A stretch of DNA of 64,000 nucleotides from Bradyrhizobium erythrophlei (GCF_900142985.1 NZ_LT670849.1:4046501-4110500); one strand, 5' to 3'; counted from the stretch's first letter, positions 44,472-53,993 are shown. A program made the numbers and translations. The notes: generated by a model from the letters alone, not told the origin.

Positions 44472-45539
44472 TTAATCAAAGGCTGCCGTCGTCTCACTCG
44501 CGATCTCGAACAGATCAAGATCGGGATGGTTCGACAGCACGAAGATGCTGAGCGGCTGGTCGAGATAACGGCAGATATACGAATAGAAGCCGCTCCATGA
44601 ACCTTCGTGCTCGGCAAAGCGCCCGAGGTGATTGACGCCGACGTACCAGCCAAATCCGTAGTTCGTTGCAGAGCCATCGTTGGTGCGGCCGCTGGTGAAG
44701 ATCTCGCGCATGCCGGCCTCACTGAGCAGGCTGTTCGTCGCGAGCGCGCGATCGTAAAGACCGAGATCGGACACGGTCGTGTAAAACGATCCCGATCCCA
44801 CGATCTCGTCGTGTCCAAAACCGCCGTGCACGACGTAACCGCCACGATCGTCGCGGAAATATCCGGTGGCGCAACGGGGATCGCCTGTCCGCTGGTCTGG
44901 AATCGAAAACGTATCCTTCATGCCGACCACGTCGAATACGCGTTGCTGGAAGAAGTCATGGTACGACTGGCCCGACACGGTCTCGATCACTGCGCCAAGC
45001 AACTCGTAGCCGGAATTGCTGTAAAAGAACTCGTCGCCTGGGCGGCAACCGTCTGTTGCCATCGGACAACCGAGATCGGCATAGGTGCGGATCATGTCGG
45101 CATTGGTCGCCCGTTCGAAGCGAGCCAGCACTTTTTCAAAACCTTCTTCGTCATAGAGATCGCGAATCCCGGACGTGTGATGCAGTAACCGGCGGATCGT
45201 CATCTCTGGGCCAAAGCCGCTGAGCGTCGGAAGATACTTGCCGAGGGAATCGTCGACATCGAGCTTTCCTTCGTCGGCGAGCATCGAAATCCCCAGCCCA
45301 GTAAACTGTTTCCCGCAACTGGCCAGGTGGAATATCGTGTCCGGTGTAATCGCCCGTCCGTCCATGTTGGCGAGCCCATAGCCGGCCGCGTGAACGACAA
45401 CGCCGCCCTTGAGGACGGTGAGCGCGAGCCCCGGACGATCGGGCCGGATCAGGCCTGCGATGTAGCCATCGATCTGCGCCGACGGCGCTGTTCCGGCATG
45501 CCTCGCCTTGGGCAGGATACGGTTCCAAATCCACGCCAT
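44472..45539 (-). CDS. Serine hydrolase, beta-lactamase/DD-peptidase fold
   Basis: The 355-residue protein has the class C beta-lactamase-type motifs: SxxK at S74-C-G-K77 ('HLASCGKQFTGL'), YSN in 'FFYSNSGYELLGAVIE' and a HEG triad in 'AEHEGSWSGF' in place of KTG. 'LLHHTSGIRDLYDEE' is also typical of this group, which includes esterases, DD-carboxypeptidases and amidases. No signal peptide is evident, so it may act in the cytoplasm. AAAGGAATGGGGCC precedes ATG 45539. Confidence 0.88.
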   Translation of the reverse strand: MAWIWNRILPKARHAGTAPSAQIDGYIAGLIRPDRPGLALTVLKGGVVVHAAGYGLANMDGRAITPDTIFHLASCGKQFTGLGISMLADEGKLDVDDSLGKYLPTLSGFGPEMTIRRLLHHTSGIRDLYDEEGFEKVLARFERATNADMIRTYADLGCPMATDGCRPGDEFFYSNSGYELLGAVIETVSGQSYHDFFQQRVFDVVGMKDTFSIPDQRTGDPRCATGYFRDDRGGYVVHGGFGHDEIVGSGSFYTTVSDLGLYDRALATNSLLSEAGMREIFTSGRTNDGSATNYGFGWYVGVNHLGRFAEHEGSWSGFYSYICRYLDQPLSIFVLSNHPDLDLFEIASETTAAFD

Positions 45540-45726
45540 GGCCCCATTCCTTTCTCGTCTCGACACCGGAAGGCTTGGACGGCTTGCTCGCGACAGCGGC
45601 CGTCTTGCGTTCACAGGCGCCGAATAAGAAACATTCACAACGGCAGGCGTCGGTCGCACGAATTCGCGCCCGCGCGCGAACGCTTCGCGCTTGCCGCAGG
45701 CCGTGACGAGGATAGATGTTTGTTGG

Positions 45727-46362
45727 CTACCTCACCACCACCAGCGCGCCGACCGAAACGCGGTTGTAGAGGTCGGTGACATCTTCGTTGGTCATGCGGA
45801 AGCAGCCGGAGGAGACGGCGTGGCCGATCGTCTCCGGCTCGTTGGAGCCGTGGATGCGATAAAGCGTCGAGCCCAAATACATCGCGCGGGCGCCAAGCGG
45901 ATTTTCGATGCCGCCGGCCATGTAGCGCGGCAGATCGGGTCGCCGCCTGCGCATCTCGGCCGGCGGGGTCCAGCCCGGCCATTCCTTTTTCGCGCTGACG
46001 TGGTGGACGCCGGTCCAGCGGAAGCCGTCGCGGCCGACGCCGATACCGTAGCGCAGCGCCTCGCCATTGCCCAGGATCAGGTAAAGCCGGCGCTCCGAAG
46101 TCGAGATGAAGATGGTGCCGGGCGGCTGTGCAACTGGCGCGGCAACCCGTTCACGCTGGATCGGACCGGAGCCGCCGCTTTCGCCGAAATAGTCGGAGCC
46201 CGGACCATAATAGGGCGCGCCGCGCTGCTGCATGCCCGGCTGCATCATCGGCTGCTGCTGGCGGCGGAAGCCGAAGAAGTCATCGTCCATGGTGGCGCGG
46301 GCGGGGGAGGCGGCGGCCAGCACCATCAGGGCCGCAGCCAGGGTGGCGAAAATCCGGGTCAT
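45727..46362 (-). CDS. L,D-transpeptidase (YkuD domain)
   Basis: The 211-residue protein has a signal peptide (about residues 1-22, 'LAAASPARA'), a Gln/Met/Gly-rich linker, and a YkuD domain from about residue 85. The active site is in 'HGSNEPETIGHAVSSGCFRMTNEDV', with the His and the catalytic Cys of S-x-G-C-F/I-R-M. It crosslinks peptidoglycan or attaches proteins to it in the periplasm, as in Braun-lipoprotein-type linkage. ATG 46362 has GAGGAA upstream. The frame stays open to 46695 but overlaps the next gene. Confidence 0.92.
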   Translation of the reverse strand: MTRIFATLAAALMVLAAASPARATMDDDFFGFRRQQQPMMQPGMQQRGAPYYGPGSDYFGESGGSGPIQRERVAAPVAQPPGTIFISTSERRLYLILGNGEALRYGIGVGRDGFRWTGVHHVSAKKEWPGWTPPAEMRRRRPDLPRYMAGGIENPLGARAMYLGSTLYRIHGSNEPETIGHAVSSGCFRMTNEDVTDLYNRVSVGALVVVR

Positions 46363-46576
46363 CGGGTTCCTCGCTATTAGGCTTGATATGAAAGCAGGCC
46401 ATATCGGGGGTATTTTCGCAAGCGAACATGACGGATTTCGAAAGGTGCGGTTAAAATTGCGCGGGCTATCGGTGTGATGGCAGCCATGCAGGGTAATCCC
46501 CCTTTGACTGATTGCGCGAGGAATGATTGATCTTGAGGCAAATCGAAGCCTTTGAACCGCGAACGGAGCTGAACGA

Positions 46577-48124
46577 ATGAACGGTGCTGAAAGTCTGGTG
46601 CGGACCCTGGTCGCGGGCGGCGTCGACGTCTGTTTCACCAACCCCGGCACTTCCGAGATGCATTTCGTCGCGGCGCTGGATCGCGTGGAGGGCATGCGCT
46701 GCGTGCTCGGCCTGTTTGAAGGCGTGGTAACGGGCGCGGCCGACGGCTACTTCCGCATGAAGGGGACGCCAGCCTCGACGCTCCTGCATCTCGGGCCCGG
46801 CCTCGCCAATGGCCTTGCCAATCTGCATAACGCCAAGAAGGCGCATTCAGGCATCGTCAACATCGTCGGCCAGCATGCGACCTACCACATCGGCTACAAC
46901 GCGCCGCTGACCTCCGATATCGAAGGCCTGGCGCGGCCGATGTCGGAATGGGTGCGGACCTCGCCGGATGCGAAGTCCGTCGCCGCCGACGGCGCAGCCG
47001 CGATCGCTGCCGCCAAGAGCGCGCCGCCCCAGATCGCGACGCTGATCCTGCCGGCCGACACCGCCTGGAACGAGGCCGACGGCATCGCAACGGTCGCCGC
47101 GCCGAAGCAGCAGCCGGGTTTTTCGACTGAGGCGGTCGAGAAGGCCGCGAAGATCCTGCATTCCGGCGGTACGCAGAATCTCCTGCTCGTCACCGGCAAC
47201 GCGCTGACCGAGCGTGGGCTCGCGCTGGCGCAGCAGATCGCCGGCAAGACCGGCTGCAAGGTGATGGGCCAGACCTATCACCCGCGCATGGCGCGCGGCC
47301 GTGGCCGGTTCTCGATCGACCGCATCCCTTACGTGATCGAGCTGGCGCTGCCGATCCTGAAGGACTTCAAGAACATCGTCCTGGTCGAGGCCAACGAGCC
47401 CATCGCCTTCTTCGCCTATCCGAACAAGCCGAGCGAACTCAAGCCCGCTGGCTGCGAGATCCATCGCATGACCGCCTGGGGCGGCAACTCGATTGCGGCG
47501 CTGGAGGCGCTTTCGGATGCGCTTGGCGCCAAGCCGTCCGACGTCAAGCCGCAAGCCCTCGCCGAACTCACCAAGCCGACGGGCGGGCTGACGTTTGCCA
47601 CGATCGCGCAGGCGATCGCGTGCGCGATCCCCGAGAATGCGATCATCGTCGACGAATCGCTCACCACCGGCCGCGGCTTCTTTCCGCCGACGGCGGCGGC
47701 CGCGCCGCATGACTGGCTTCAGAACATGGGCGGCTCGATCGGCTTTTCGACGCCGGTCGCAACCGGCGCCGCGGTCGCATGTCCCGACCGCAAGGTGATC
47801 TGCATGGTCGGCGACGGCAGCTCGATGTACACCATCCAGTCCCTGTGGACGCAGGCGCGCGAGGGGCTCAATATCCTCACCGTTGTGTTCGCCAACCGTA
47901 TCTATCAAATCCTGCGCGGCGAGTTCGATGGCGTCGGCGCCGGGGCGCCGGGCAAGCGCGCGATGGACATGTTGACGATCGACAGGCCGACCATCGACTT
48001 TGTCGCGCTCGCCAAGGGCATGGGCGTCGAGGCGCGCGCGGTCAAATCCGCCGAAGAGTTCAACAAGGCGCTGGCGGATTTCGTCCCGGTCAAGGGGCCG
48101 CATTTGATCGAAGTGCAGATGTGA
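46577..48124 (+). CDS. Acetolactate synthase large subunit-like ThDP enzyme
   Basis: The 515-residue protein is a ThDP-dependent enzyme of the IlvB/benzoylformate decarboxylase superfamily. 'CFTNPGTSEMHFVAALD' and 'VLGLFEGVVTGAADGYFRM' (the catalytic Glu near residue 49) open the PYR domain. 'GDGSSMYTIQSLWTQAREGLNILTVVFANRIYQIL' is the ThDP/Mg site. It is shorter than true AHAS catalytic subunits, and no ilvN is adjacent. A decarboxylase or carboligase of unknown substrate is safer than acetolactate synthase. It is a second such ThDP enzyme in the window, 13 kb from the benzoylformate decarboxylase. Confidence 0.85.
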   Translation: MNGAESLVRTLVAGGVDVCFTNPGTSEMHFVAALDRVEGMRCVLGLFEGVVTGAADGYFRMKGTPASTLLHLGPGLANGLANLHNAKKAHSGIVNIVGQHATYHIGYNAPLTSDIEGLARPMSEWVRTSPDAKSVAADGAAAIAAAKSAPPQIATLILPADTAWNEADGIATVAAPKQQPGFSTEAVEKAAKILHSGGTQNLLLVTGNALTERGLALAQQIAGKTGCKVMGQTYHPRMARGRGRFSIDRIPYVIELALPILKDFKNIVLVEANEPIAFFAYPNKPSELKPAGCEIHRMTAWGGNSIAALEALSDALGAKPSDVKPQALAELTKPTGGLTFATIAQAIACAIPENAIIVDESLTTGRGFFPPTAAAAPHDWLQNMGGSIGFSTPVATGAAVACPDRKVICMVGDGSSMYTIQSLWTQAREGLNILTVVFANRIYQILRGEFDGVGAGAPGKRAMDMLTIDRPTIDFVALAKGMGVEARAVKSAEEFNKALADFVPVKGPHLIEVQM

Positions 48125-48148
48125 GTAGTATCGTCGAGAGATAAACGC

Positions 48149-48257
48149 CGTCATTGCGAGCGAAGCGAAGCAATCCAGACTCAAGAAGGACTGGATTGCT
48201 TCGTCGCTCCAGCGCAAAATTGCTTTGCAATTTTGTCGCGGGCTCCTCGCAATGACG
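48149..48257. repeat. Intergenic palindromic repeat, CGTCATTGCGAG family
   Basis: Outer arms CGTCATTGCGAG and CTCGCAATGACG are exact inverted repeats. Inner arms GAAGCAATCCAG and CTGGATTGCTTC are also exact. In the middle is a further perfect hairpin, CAAAATTGC / GCAATTTTG. It is a widespread repeat style in this group of bacteria. A worn relative lies around 7178-7232. It sits 16 bases before the start of the next gene. Confidence 0.88.
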
Positions 48258-48272
48258 ATACGCGGGGGCCAG

Positions 48273-48788
48273 ATGCGCACCGAACTGGACAAGGTCGTCG
48301 CCGCGCTGAAGGAATTTTACGCCCGTGAGGCCTTGCTGTTCGAGCAGGACCTCGGCGAGCGAACCCTGACTCATCGCCTGGCCGTGGAGATGGAACGGCA
48401 ATTTCCGGACTTCGAGGTCGACTGCGACTTCGACCGGCTCGGCCCGAGAACTCTGAATTTGCCGCGCGGTTCGATCGTGTCGACCGATGATCATCTCGGC
48501 AAGTCGATCTACCCCGACATCGTCGTGCATCAGCGCGCGGTTCCGAAAAACCACATCGCCATCGAGGTGCGCAAGGCTTCGAACCACCAGCCGGTGGAGC
48601 ACGACCGGCACAAGCTGCGCGCCCTGACCGACCAGCACATCTGGTTCGCCTACTGGATCGGGGTGCTGGTGCTGCTCGGAAAAAGCGGCGTGACGTCTTC
48701 GGAAGTCTTTGTCTCGGGCGAGCCGCACGAGGAGTTATCGAAGTATCTCGCGCAGCGGCTGAAAGAGGCCGGGATCGGCGTCGCGTAG
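48273..48788 (+). CDS. Hypothetical protein with a possible PD-(D/E)xK-like core
   Basis: The 171-residue cytoplasmic protein contains 'LTHRLAVEMERQFPDFEVDCDFDR' followed by 'YPDIVVHQRAVPKNHIAIEVRKAS', which has the spacing of a PD...ExR/K nuclease-like core, then 'DRHKLRALTDQ'. This similarity is weak and based on pattern alone. The protein family is one I have seen only as hypothetical. ATG 48273 is preceded by GCGGGGGCC. An in-frame extension to 48225 would begin inside the palindromic repeat. Confidence 0.7.
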   Translation: MRTELDKVVAALKEFYAREALLFEQDLGERTLTHRLAVEMERQFPDFEVDCDFDRLGPRTLNLPRGSIVSTDDHLGKSIYPDIVVHQRAVPKNHIAIEVRKASNHQPVEHDRHKLRALTDQHIWFAYWIGVLVLLGKSGVTSSEVFVSGEPHEELSKYLAQRLKEAGIGVA

Positions 48789-48798
48789 GGCTGCGAGT

Positions 48799-49905
48799 TT
48801 ATCTGCCCCGGCCGGCCTTTTCCCGCATGCGATAGAACTTGAGCGCCATTCGCGCGGTTTCCGGCTGAAGGCGGAAGAAGTTGGCGAAGGTCACGTCGAG
48901 CTGCTGGCGGGACGTGCCGTTGACGCCGGCATGCAGCAGCAGAAACTTCAGCGTCGTTGCCCATGAGAAATCGAGCGCGCGGGCGATCACCACGATCTGT
49001 TCGGTCTGCTTCTGGACGAAAGCCCGTTCCACCGAGCCGGTCGGGATGTCGCACATCAGCGCCAATGCGGCGACGATCTTGTCGAACGAGCCTTCGTCGG
49101 CAAACGCGATCAGCCGGTCTTCGTTCAGCTTGCCCGCGGCGTTCAGATCGCGGACTTCGTCGGCGGCCCGCGCAAACTCGTTGGAGCCGGCGCGCGCCTT
49201 GGCCTGAATGTCGTCGGTCGCCTGCGCGACCATCGACTTGATCAGTTCGGCGCGCCGCGGGTCGGCCTCGACAAGCTGGTTCTTGACCACCTCGGAGGCA
49301 TCGACGAACAGCTTGACCAGGTTTTGCCGCGGGATATCCGGGCGCGACCAGACGCACAGCGCGAGGTCGCCGTCGTCGCGCGCCTTCCGCACCAGGGTGG
49401 AAACGCCGAAATCGGAGAATTTTGCCCCGGTATTATGCGCGGTCGCCGAGACCACGGCACGGTTGCCGCGGTCGACCAGCACGTCGGTCACTTCTTCGAC
49501 CAGCATCTTGCGGCCGGAGATCGCCAGCAAATGGTCCTGGCTCTTGGTCAGTGCGGTATCGACCAGCGTCTCGACGTCCAGCCGTTCGCTATGGGTAAGA
49601 ACGGGGCCGGCGACCTGGATCGCGTCGTCCTGCGCCAGCAGGCGGATGACCCCGCGTGGCGCGTCGGGGAGTTTTGCCAAACGGCCACCGAACTGCGCGC
49701 GGGCCGCGCTCTCGATGTTTTCGAGCAGCTTGCTCATCACGACGTCGAACAGCGCGACCTGATCTTCGGAAAACGCCCCGGAGCGGAGCGCAAACAGGTC
49801 GGTCACCCGGCGCAGCACCTCGGCGCGCCGCGCCAGGTCCTTGCTGCCGAGCGCGTCCTCGAGCTGGTCGATCAAACCGCCGTGCGGGTCCATTTGCGCG
49901 TTCAT
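48799..49905 (-). CDS. DUF2336 domain-containing protein
   Basis: This 368-residue protein is mostly helical with DUF2336 features ('LLENIESAARAQFGGRLAKLPDAPRGVIRLLAQDDAIQVAGPVLTHSERLD' and 'RLIAFADEGSFDKIVAALALMCDIP'), resembling HEAT-like repeats. It is a cytoplasmic protein of unknown role, common in alphaproteobacteria. The start is ATG 49905. The frame extends to a GTG at 49929, which lies two bases from the two-hairpin element. It follows the large GGDEF-EAL gene, separated by that element. Confidence 0.85.
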   Translation of the reverse strand: MNAQMDPHGGLIDQLEDALGSKDLARRAEVLRRVTDLFALRSGAFSEDQVALFDVVMSKLLENIESAARAQFGGRLAKLPDAPRGVIRLLAQDDAIQVAGPVLTHSERLDVETLVDTALTKSQDHLLAISGRKMLVEEVTDVLVDRGNRAVVSATAHNTGAKFSDFGVSTLVRKARDDGDLALCVWSRPDIPRQNLVKLFVDASEVVKNQLVEADPRRAELIKSMVAQATDDIQAKARAGSNEFARAADEVRDLNAAGKLNEDRLIAFADEGSFDKIVAALALMCDIPTGSVERAFVQKQTEQIVVIARALDFSWATTLKFLLLHAGVNGTSRQQLDVTFANFFRLQPETARMALKFYRMREKAGRGR

Positions 49906-49930
49906 GGCCAGAATCCGTAGGTCTTGCACA

Positions 49931-50098
49931 CTAGTGTCCCGGTTATGACATTCGTCTTGTATCGCGGCCGTTTCGTTTTACGAATGTCAGAACCAAAGGG
50001 ACACTAGCAAATATATGATTCTAGTGTGGCTTCGACTCTGACGTTCCTTTGAAGAACTCGCGGCGCCACTGAAAGGAACGTCAGTGTCGCCACGCTAG
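49931..50098. repeat. Two-hairpin CTAG-bounded element, copy D (subfamily 1)
   Basis: Hairpin 1 pairs CTAGTGTCCC + GGTTATGACATTCGT with ACGAATGTCAGAACC + AAA + GGGACACTAG. Hairpin 2 begins CTAGTGTGGC + TTC + GACTCTGACG and ends CGTCAGTGTCGCCACGCTAG. The AT-rich linker is CAAATATATGATT. It is closely related to copy A. The right-hand CTAG contains the TAG stop of the GGDEF-EAL gene, and the left end is 26 bases from the DUF2336 start. Confidence 0.92.
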
Positions 50099-53000
50099 GC
50101 CACCATATTTTGTTTAACCGACGGATAACGAATCGATAAATCGAGCTCGGCGACCGGTACCGGGCGGCTGAAAAGGTAGCCCTGGGCGAGGTTAACGCCG
50201 GCCTGGCGCATATATTCGAACTGCTGCTCGGTCTCGATGCCCTCCACGGTCGTGAGCTTGTCGAGGCCGCGCGCCAGCGCGATCACCGACGACACCACCG
50301 CGGCATAGTCCCGCCGCTCCAGAACGTCGCGGGTAAAGGCCCGGTCGATCTTGATCTTGTCGAACGGAAAATTCGTCAGGTAGGTCACCGACGAATAGCC
50401 GGTGCCGAAATCGTCCAGTGCCAGCGTTATTCCGAGATTCTTGAGCTGGCGGATCGTCGCCAGATGCGCTTCCTGGTTTTCAAGCAGCGAGGTCTCGGTG
50501 ATTTCGAGCTCCAGCCGCTCCGGCTCCAGTCCGCTTTCGACCAGCGCGCACAGGATCACCTCGAACAGGTTGCCCCTCTTGAACTGGACCGCCGAGATGT
50601 TGATCGCTAGCTTGACATGCGAGGGCCACTTCGCCGCGTCAGCGCAGGCCCGTTGCAGGATCCATTCGCCGATCGGCGCGATCAGGCCGGTGGATTCGGC
50701 GAGCGGGATGAACTCGTCGGGTCCGACCAGCCCCCTGTCCGGATGCCGCCAGCGCACCAGCGCCTCGACGCCGCAGATTTGCCGGGTCGCGACGTCGACC
50801 ACCGGCTGGTAATGCAGTTCGAACTGCGCCTCCGCGATGGCATCGCGCAATTCGCTTTCCGCCAGTTGCTGCGAGGTTGCGCTTTCCAGCATGTCCGGCT
50901 GATAGATGCGGAAATCGTTGCGCCCTTGCGACTTCGTAGCATACAGCGCGAGGTCGGCGCTCTTGAGCAGTCCGTCGGGAGCGGTGCCGTGTTCGGGCGC
51001 CATGGCGATGCCGATGCTGGTCCCGACATTGACCTCGAAGCCGCCGAGATCGAACGGTTCGGAAATCGCGTTGATGATGCGGAGCGCCAGTGCGATCGCT
51101 CCTTCACGTTGCGTCGGGCCGCCTTCCTGGATGATGGCGAATTCGTCGCCGCCAAGCCGCGCCAGCAGGTCGGTTTCGCGGAGCGTGGATTTCAGCCGGC
51201 GGGCGACTTCGACCAGAAGCTGGTCGCCGGCGGGATGACCGTACCTGTCGTTGACCGCCTTGAAGCGGTCGAGGTCGAGCATCATGACGGTGATTTCGGT
51301 GCCGCCGCGCTTCAGCCGCCTGGTGGCCTCGTCGAGCTTCTCGTTGAACTGGGCGCGATTGGGCAAGCCGGTCAGAACGTCGTGCCGCGCCAGATGGACG
51401 ATCTCGGCTTCCGCGCGCCGCCGCTCGGTGATGTCTTCCATGATCGACAGCCAGCCACCGCCTGCCATCGGTAGACGCGTGAGCTGCAGCAGGCGGCCGT
51501 CCGCGAGCTGTTCGACCCGCTGCGAATCCGGCGGAAGTTCGGACAGCTCCGCGACCCTCGCAGTTACCGCGTCGGCGCTGGAATATCCCTTGATCAACCC
51601 GCGGGAGAGCTCGTCGGTCACGATAACTTCAAAGGGCGTTCCGACCTTAAGCAATTCCTGCGGCACGTTGCGCAGCTCGGTATAGCGTTTGTTCCAGACG
51701 ACAAGCCGCTTGTTCTCGTCGAACATGCACAGCCCCTGCGTCATGTGGCTCAGCGCGAGGTCGAACCGCATGTTGATGCGCGCAAGCTCGGCGGCCTGAT
51801 TGAAAAGCGCTTCCTCGTCGCCGACGCGCTCGGTGATGTCTTCGTGGATCGCGATCCATCCACCGCCGGCGATCGCCGTATTCGTGATCGAGATCGTCCG
51901 TCCGTTCTGGAGGCGCGCGACGTTGGTGTTCTTGCCGTGTTCTCGAAGCTCGTTCCGGAATTCGCTGACATAGGCTTTGGCGTCGAAGTCGAGACCGGCG
52001 GTCTGCTTGCGGTGCGCGACGATGTCGTTGATGTCCGCGCCCTGCCTGACAACGTCGGGCGACATCCCGTAGAGCTCGACGTAGTGCTCATTCCAGACCA
52101 GCAGGCGGCCGTCGGCATCGAACATGCTGAGGCCCGTCGGCATGTTGGCGAGCGCGGCATCGAAGCGGGCATTGGTCCTGTGGAGCGCGATCGAATTCCC
52201 GGCGAGTTCCCTGATGGCGCGCCAGACGAAAGCGCCCATCAGCAGGATGAAGCAGGCGATCGCGGCGGCTTCGACCAGCCGGCGGATGGCGCTCGCTTTC
52301 CAGGGTGCCATCAGGTCATCCATGTTCTGGGCGACCGCGACGAAGATCGGATAGTTGCGTCCCTGTTCGTAGCTGTTGAAACGCGACACGCCGTCGATCG
52401 AAGCCTTGATCTCGAGGCTTCCGGACGGCGCCTGTTTCACCGCTGCCATGATTTTGCTTTGCGCCATGTCGCGGCCGATATTGGCTTCGACGAACGGCCG
52501 CCGCACCAGAAGCGTCCCGTCGTTCGTCACCAGGATGACGGCGCTGTTATCGCCGAGGTCGAGGCGATCGTACATGTCCTGGAAGTAGTTCGGATCGATC
52601 GCGGTGAGCGCCACGCCGCCGAACGATCCGTCCGGCTTGTTGAAGCGGCGCGTGACCGGGATCAGCCATCCGTTGGACTGGCTGTGAACCGGGCGGCCGA
52701 TGCGAAGCACATCGTCGTCATGCGAACGGTGGTAGATGAAATATTCGCGATCGGCGAATTGCGAGGGAGCATTCTCTCCGAGCAGGTTCACGACCATCGT
52801 CCCCTTGTCGTCGAGGACGCCGAAGGCGAGGAACTGGGCGGAGTTTTTCACTTCCCTCTTGAACCAGGCCTTCATCCGTTCGCGTCCCGCCGCATCCAGC
52901 GTTTCGCGTTCAAGCCGTTCGACGACGCCGATCAGCACCGCGTCGGCGGTGCGGAAGGTCAGCTCGGCGTGCTGAATGAGGGAACTCGTGAGGTTCGCCG

Positions 53001-53166
53001 TGTCCTTGCGTGCGTCGACCATGACTTCCGAGTGATGGGAGACGACGCGGGCGACTTCCAGACCGACCACGATGGTGCAGGCCAGCGCGACAAACCACGC
53101 AATGCCGCGCGTCGCCAAAAGGTGCGCCGTGCCGCCGGCCTTCATCCGTGCCTTCAGTCCGAACAT
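50095..53166 (-). CDS. Membrane dCache-PAS-PAS-GGDEF-EAL c-di-GMP signalling protein
   Basis: The 1023-residue protein has an N-terminal helix, a periplasmic dCache-type sensor (about residues 45-290), and a second helix near 300-320. Two PAS domains follow ('LSMFDADGRLLVWNEHYVELYG', 'LCMFDENKRLVVWNKRYTEL'). The GGDEF domain has an intact active site ('LARLGGDEFAII'), and the EAL domain is intact as well ('GVEALVRWRHP', 'EITETSLLEN', 'ALDDFGTGYSS', 'KIDRAF'). It may both make and break c-di-GMP. ATG 53166 is the best start, as the frame stays open upstream but overlaps the iron permease gene. Its TAG stop lies in the repeat element. Confidence 0.93.
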   Translation of the reverse strand: MFGLKARMKAGGTAHLLATRGIAWFVALACTIVVGLEVARVVSHHSEVMVDARKDTANLTSSLIQHAELTFRTADAVLIGVVERLERETLDAAGRERMKAWFKREVKNSAQFLAFGVLDDKGTMVVNLLGENAPSQFADREYFIYHRSHDDDVLRIGRPVHSQSNGWLIPVTRRFNKPDGSFGGVALTAIDPNYFQDMYDRLDLGDNSAVILVTNDGTLLVRRPFVEANIGRDMAQSKIMAAVKQAPSGSLEIKASIDGVSRFNSYEQGRNYPIFVAVAQNMDDLMAPWKASAIRRLVEAAAIACFILLMGAFVWRAIRELAGNSIALHRTNARFDAALANMPTGLSMFDADGRLLVWNEHYVELYGMSPDVVRQGADINDIVAHRKQTAGLDFDAKAYVSEFRNELREHGKNTNVARLQNGRTISITNTAIAGGGWIAIHEDITERVGDEEALFNQAAELARINMRFDLALSHMTQGLCMFDENKRLVVWNKRYTELRNVPQELLKVGTPFEVIVTDELSRGLIKGYSSADAVTARVAELSELPPDSQRVEQLADGRLLQLTRLPMAGGGWLSIMEDITERRRAEAEIVHLARHDVLTGLPNRAQFNEKLDEATRRLKRGGTEITVMMLDLDRFKAVNDRYGHPAGDQLLVEVARRLKSTLRETDLLARLGGDEFAIIQEGGPTQREGAIALALRIINAISEPFDLGGFEVNVGTSIGIAMAPEHGTAPDGLLKSADLALYATKSQGRNDFRIYQPDMLESATSQQLAESELRDAIAEAQFELHYQPVVDVATRQICGVEALVRWRHPDRGLVGPDEFIPLAESTGLIAPIGEWILQRACADAAKWPSHVKLAINISAVQFKRGNLFEVILCALVESGLEPERLELEITETSLLENQEAHLATIRQLKNLGITLALDDFGTGYSSVTYLTNFPFDKIKIDRAFTRDVLERRDYAAVVSSVIALARGLDKLTTVEGIETEQQFEYMRQAGVNLAQGYLFSRPVPVAELDLSIRYPSVKQNMVA

Positions 53167-53480
53167 GACGGTGGCAGTTCCGTAAACTTCCGGAGAATAA
53201 GGAGAATTTACCCACCACGGTAATTTTAAGGGGTTAAGAAAGTGGCGCGGCGATCGCTTAAATGCCGTGCGCAGGGTGGGGCAGATGGCTTGCCAGGAGA
53301 TCCGAAAACGCTCTCTGATGTCGACCCATCGGTTGATGTGCGCGCCTTGCGTGCGCAATGGTTCCGTAGAAGTACGGAACCGCCCGTCAAAGGCGACGGG
53401 AACTTGCCGCATCGCGGAATGAGCGGATTTACGCCGCGTTAAATCTGTTAGCGGCGAACGCTTGCCCGAAGCGCGAGGTG
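53167..53480. other. Intergenic region with two adjacent hairpins
   Basis: This 314-base gap between two minus-strand genes has no convincing coding frame. It contains a perfect hairpin, GGTTCCGTA-GAAG-TACGGAACC (53360-53381), followed at once by CCCGTC / GACGGG (about 53384-53401). Neither has a T-tract. They could be a weak terminator for the iron permease-like gene or part of a small RNA. The sequence near 53185-53225 (GGAGAATAAGGAGAATTTAC) is purine-rich and may be the leader of the GGDEF-EAL gene. Confidence 0.4.
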
Positions 53481-53891
53481 CTAGCTGGCGTCTTCTTTCG
53501 CGCGCTCCTTGATATCCGCTTCCGCGGCGTCGAGCTCTTCCGGACTGGCATTCTCGATCGATGCCATCCGGTTGTTGGCGGCTTCCAGCGCCAGGATCAG
53601 TTCGGAGAGCTTGACCTGCAGCGCCTTGGTGTCGCGGTTTTGCGTGTTCTGAATCAGGAACACCATCAGGAAGGTGACGATCGTGGTGCCGGTGTTGATG
53701 ACCAGTTGCCACGTGTCGCTGTAGTGAAACAGCGGGCCGCTGACCGCCCAGATCATCACGACAAGAGCAGCAACCACGAAAGCCGACGATGTGCCGGCCC
53801 AATGCGCAATCGCCGCGGAAAAGCGCACGAACCAGTGACGCGATCGCGTGCCTGAACCCGTCAGCGTTGACACCGGAAGACTGCCGCGCAT
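53481..53891 (-). CDS. Low-affinity iron permease family protein
   Basis: The 136-residue protein has two transmembrane helices ('[19 protein letters not shown]' and '[37 protein letters not shown]'). The second contains the family signature [15 protein letters not shown]. A C-terminal acidic helix follows. The name comes from yeast Fet4-like domains. In bacteria, iron transport by these short proteins is not proven. The family is common in Rhizobiales. Confidence 0.88.
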   Translation of the reverse strand: MRGSLPVSTLTGSGTRSRHWFVRFSAAIAHWAGTSSAFVVAALVVMIWAVSGPLFHYSDTWQLVINTGTTIVTFLMVFLIQNTQNRDTKALQVKLSELILALEAANNRMASIENASPEELDAAEADIKERAKEDAS

Positions 53892-53993
53892 GCATCGGTT
53901 CCCGAGAATTACCGCCTTATAATTCTTCGGGTTCCTGTTGGTTCCATGTCGAGGTGGAACGCGTCCCCCCGGCTGGTTAACGGCCGTGCGATT

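Noticed and set aside
53167..53895. Long N-terminal extension of the GGDEF-EAL protein
   Set aside because: The frame is open but overlaps the iron permease-like gene on the same strand. The membrane helix after ATG 53166 fits the family N-terminus.
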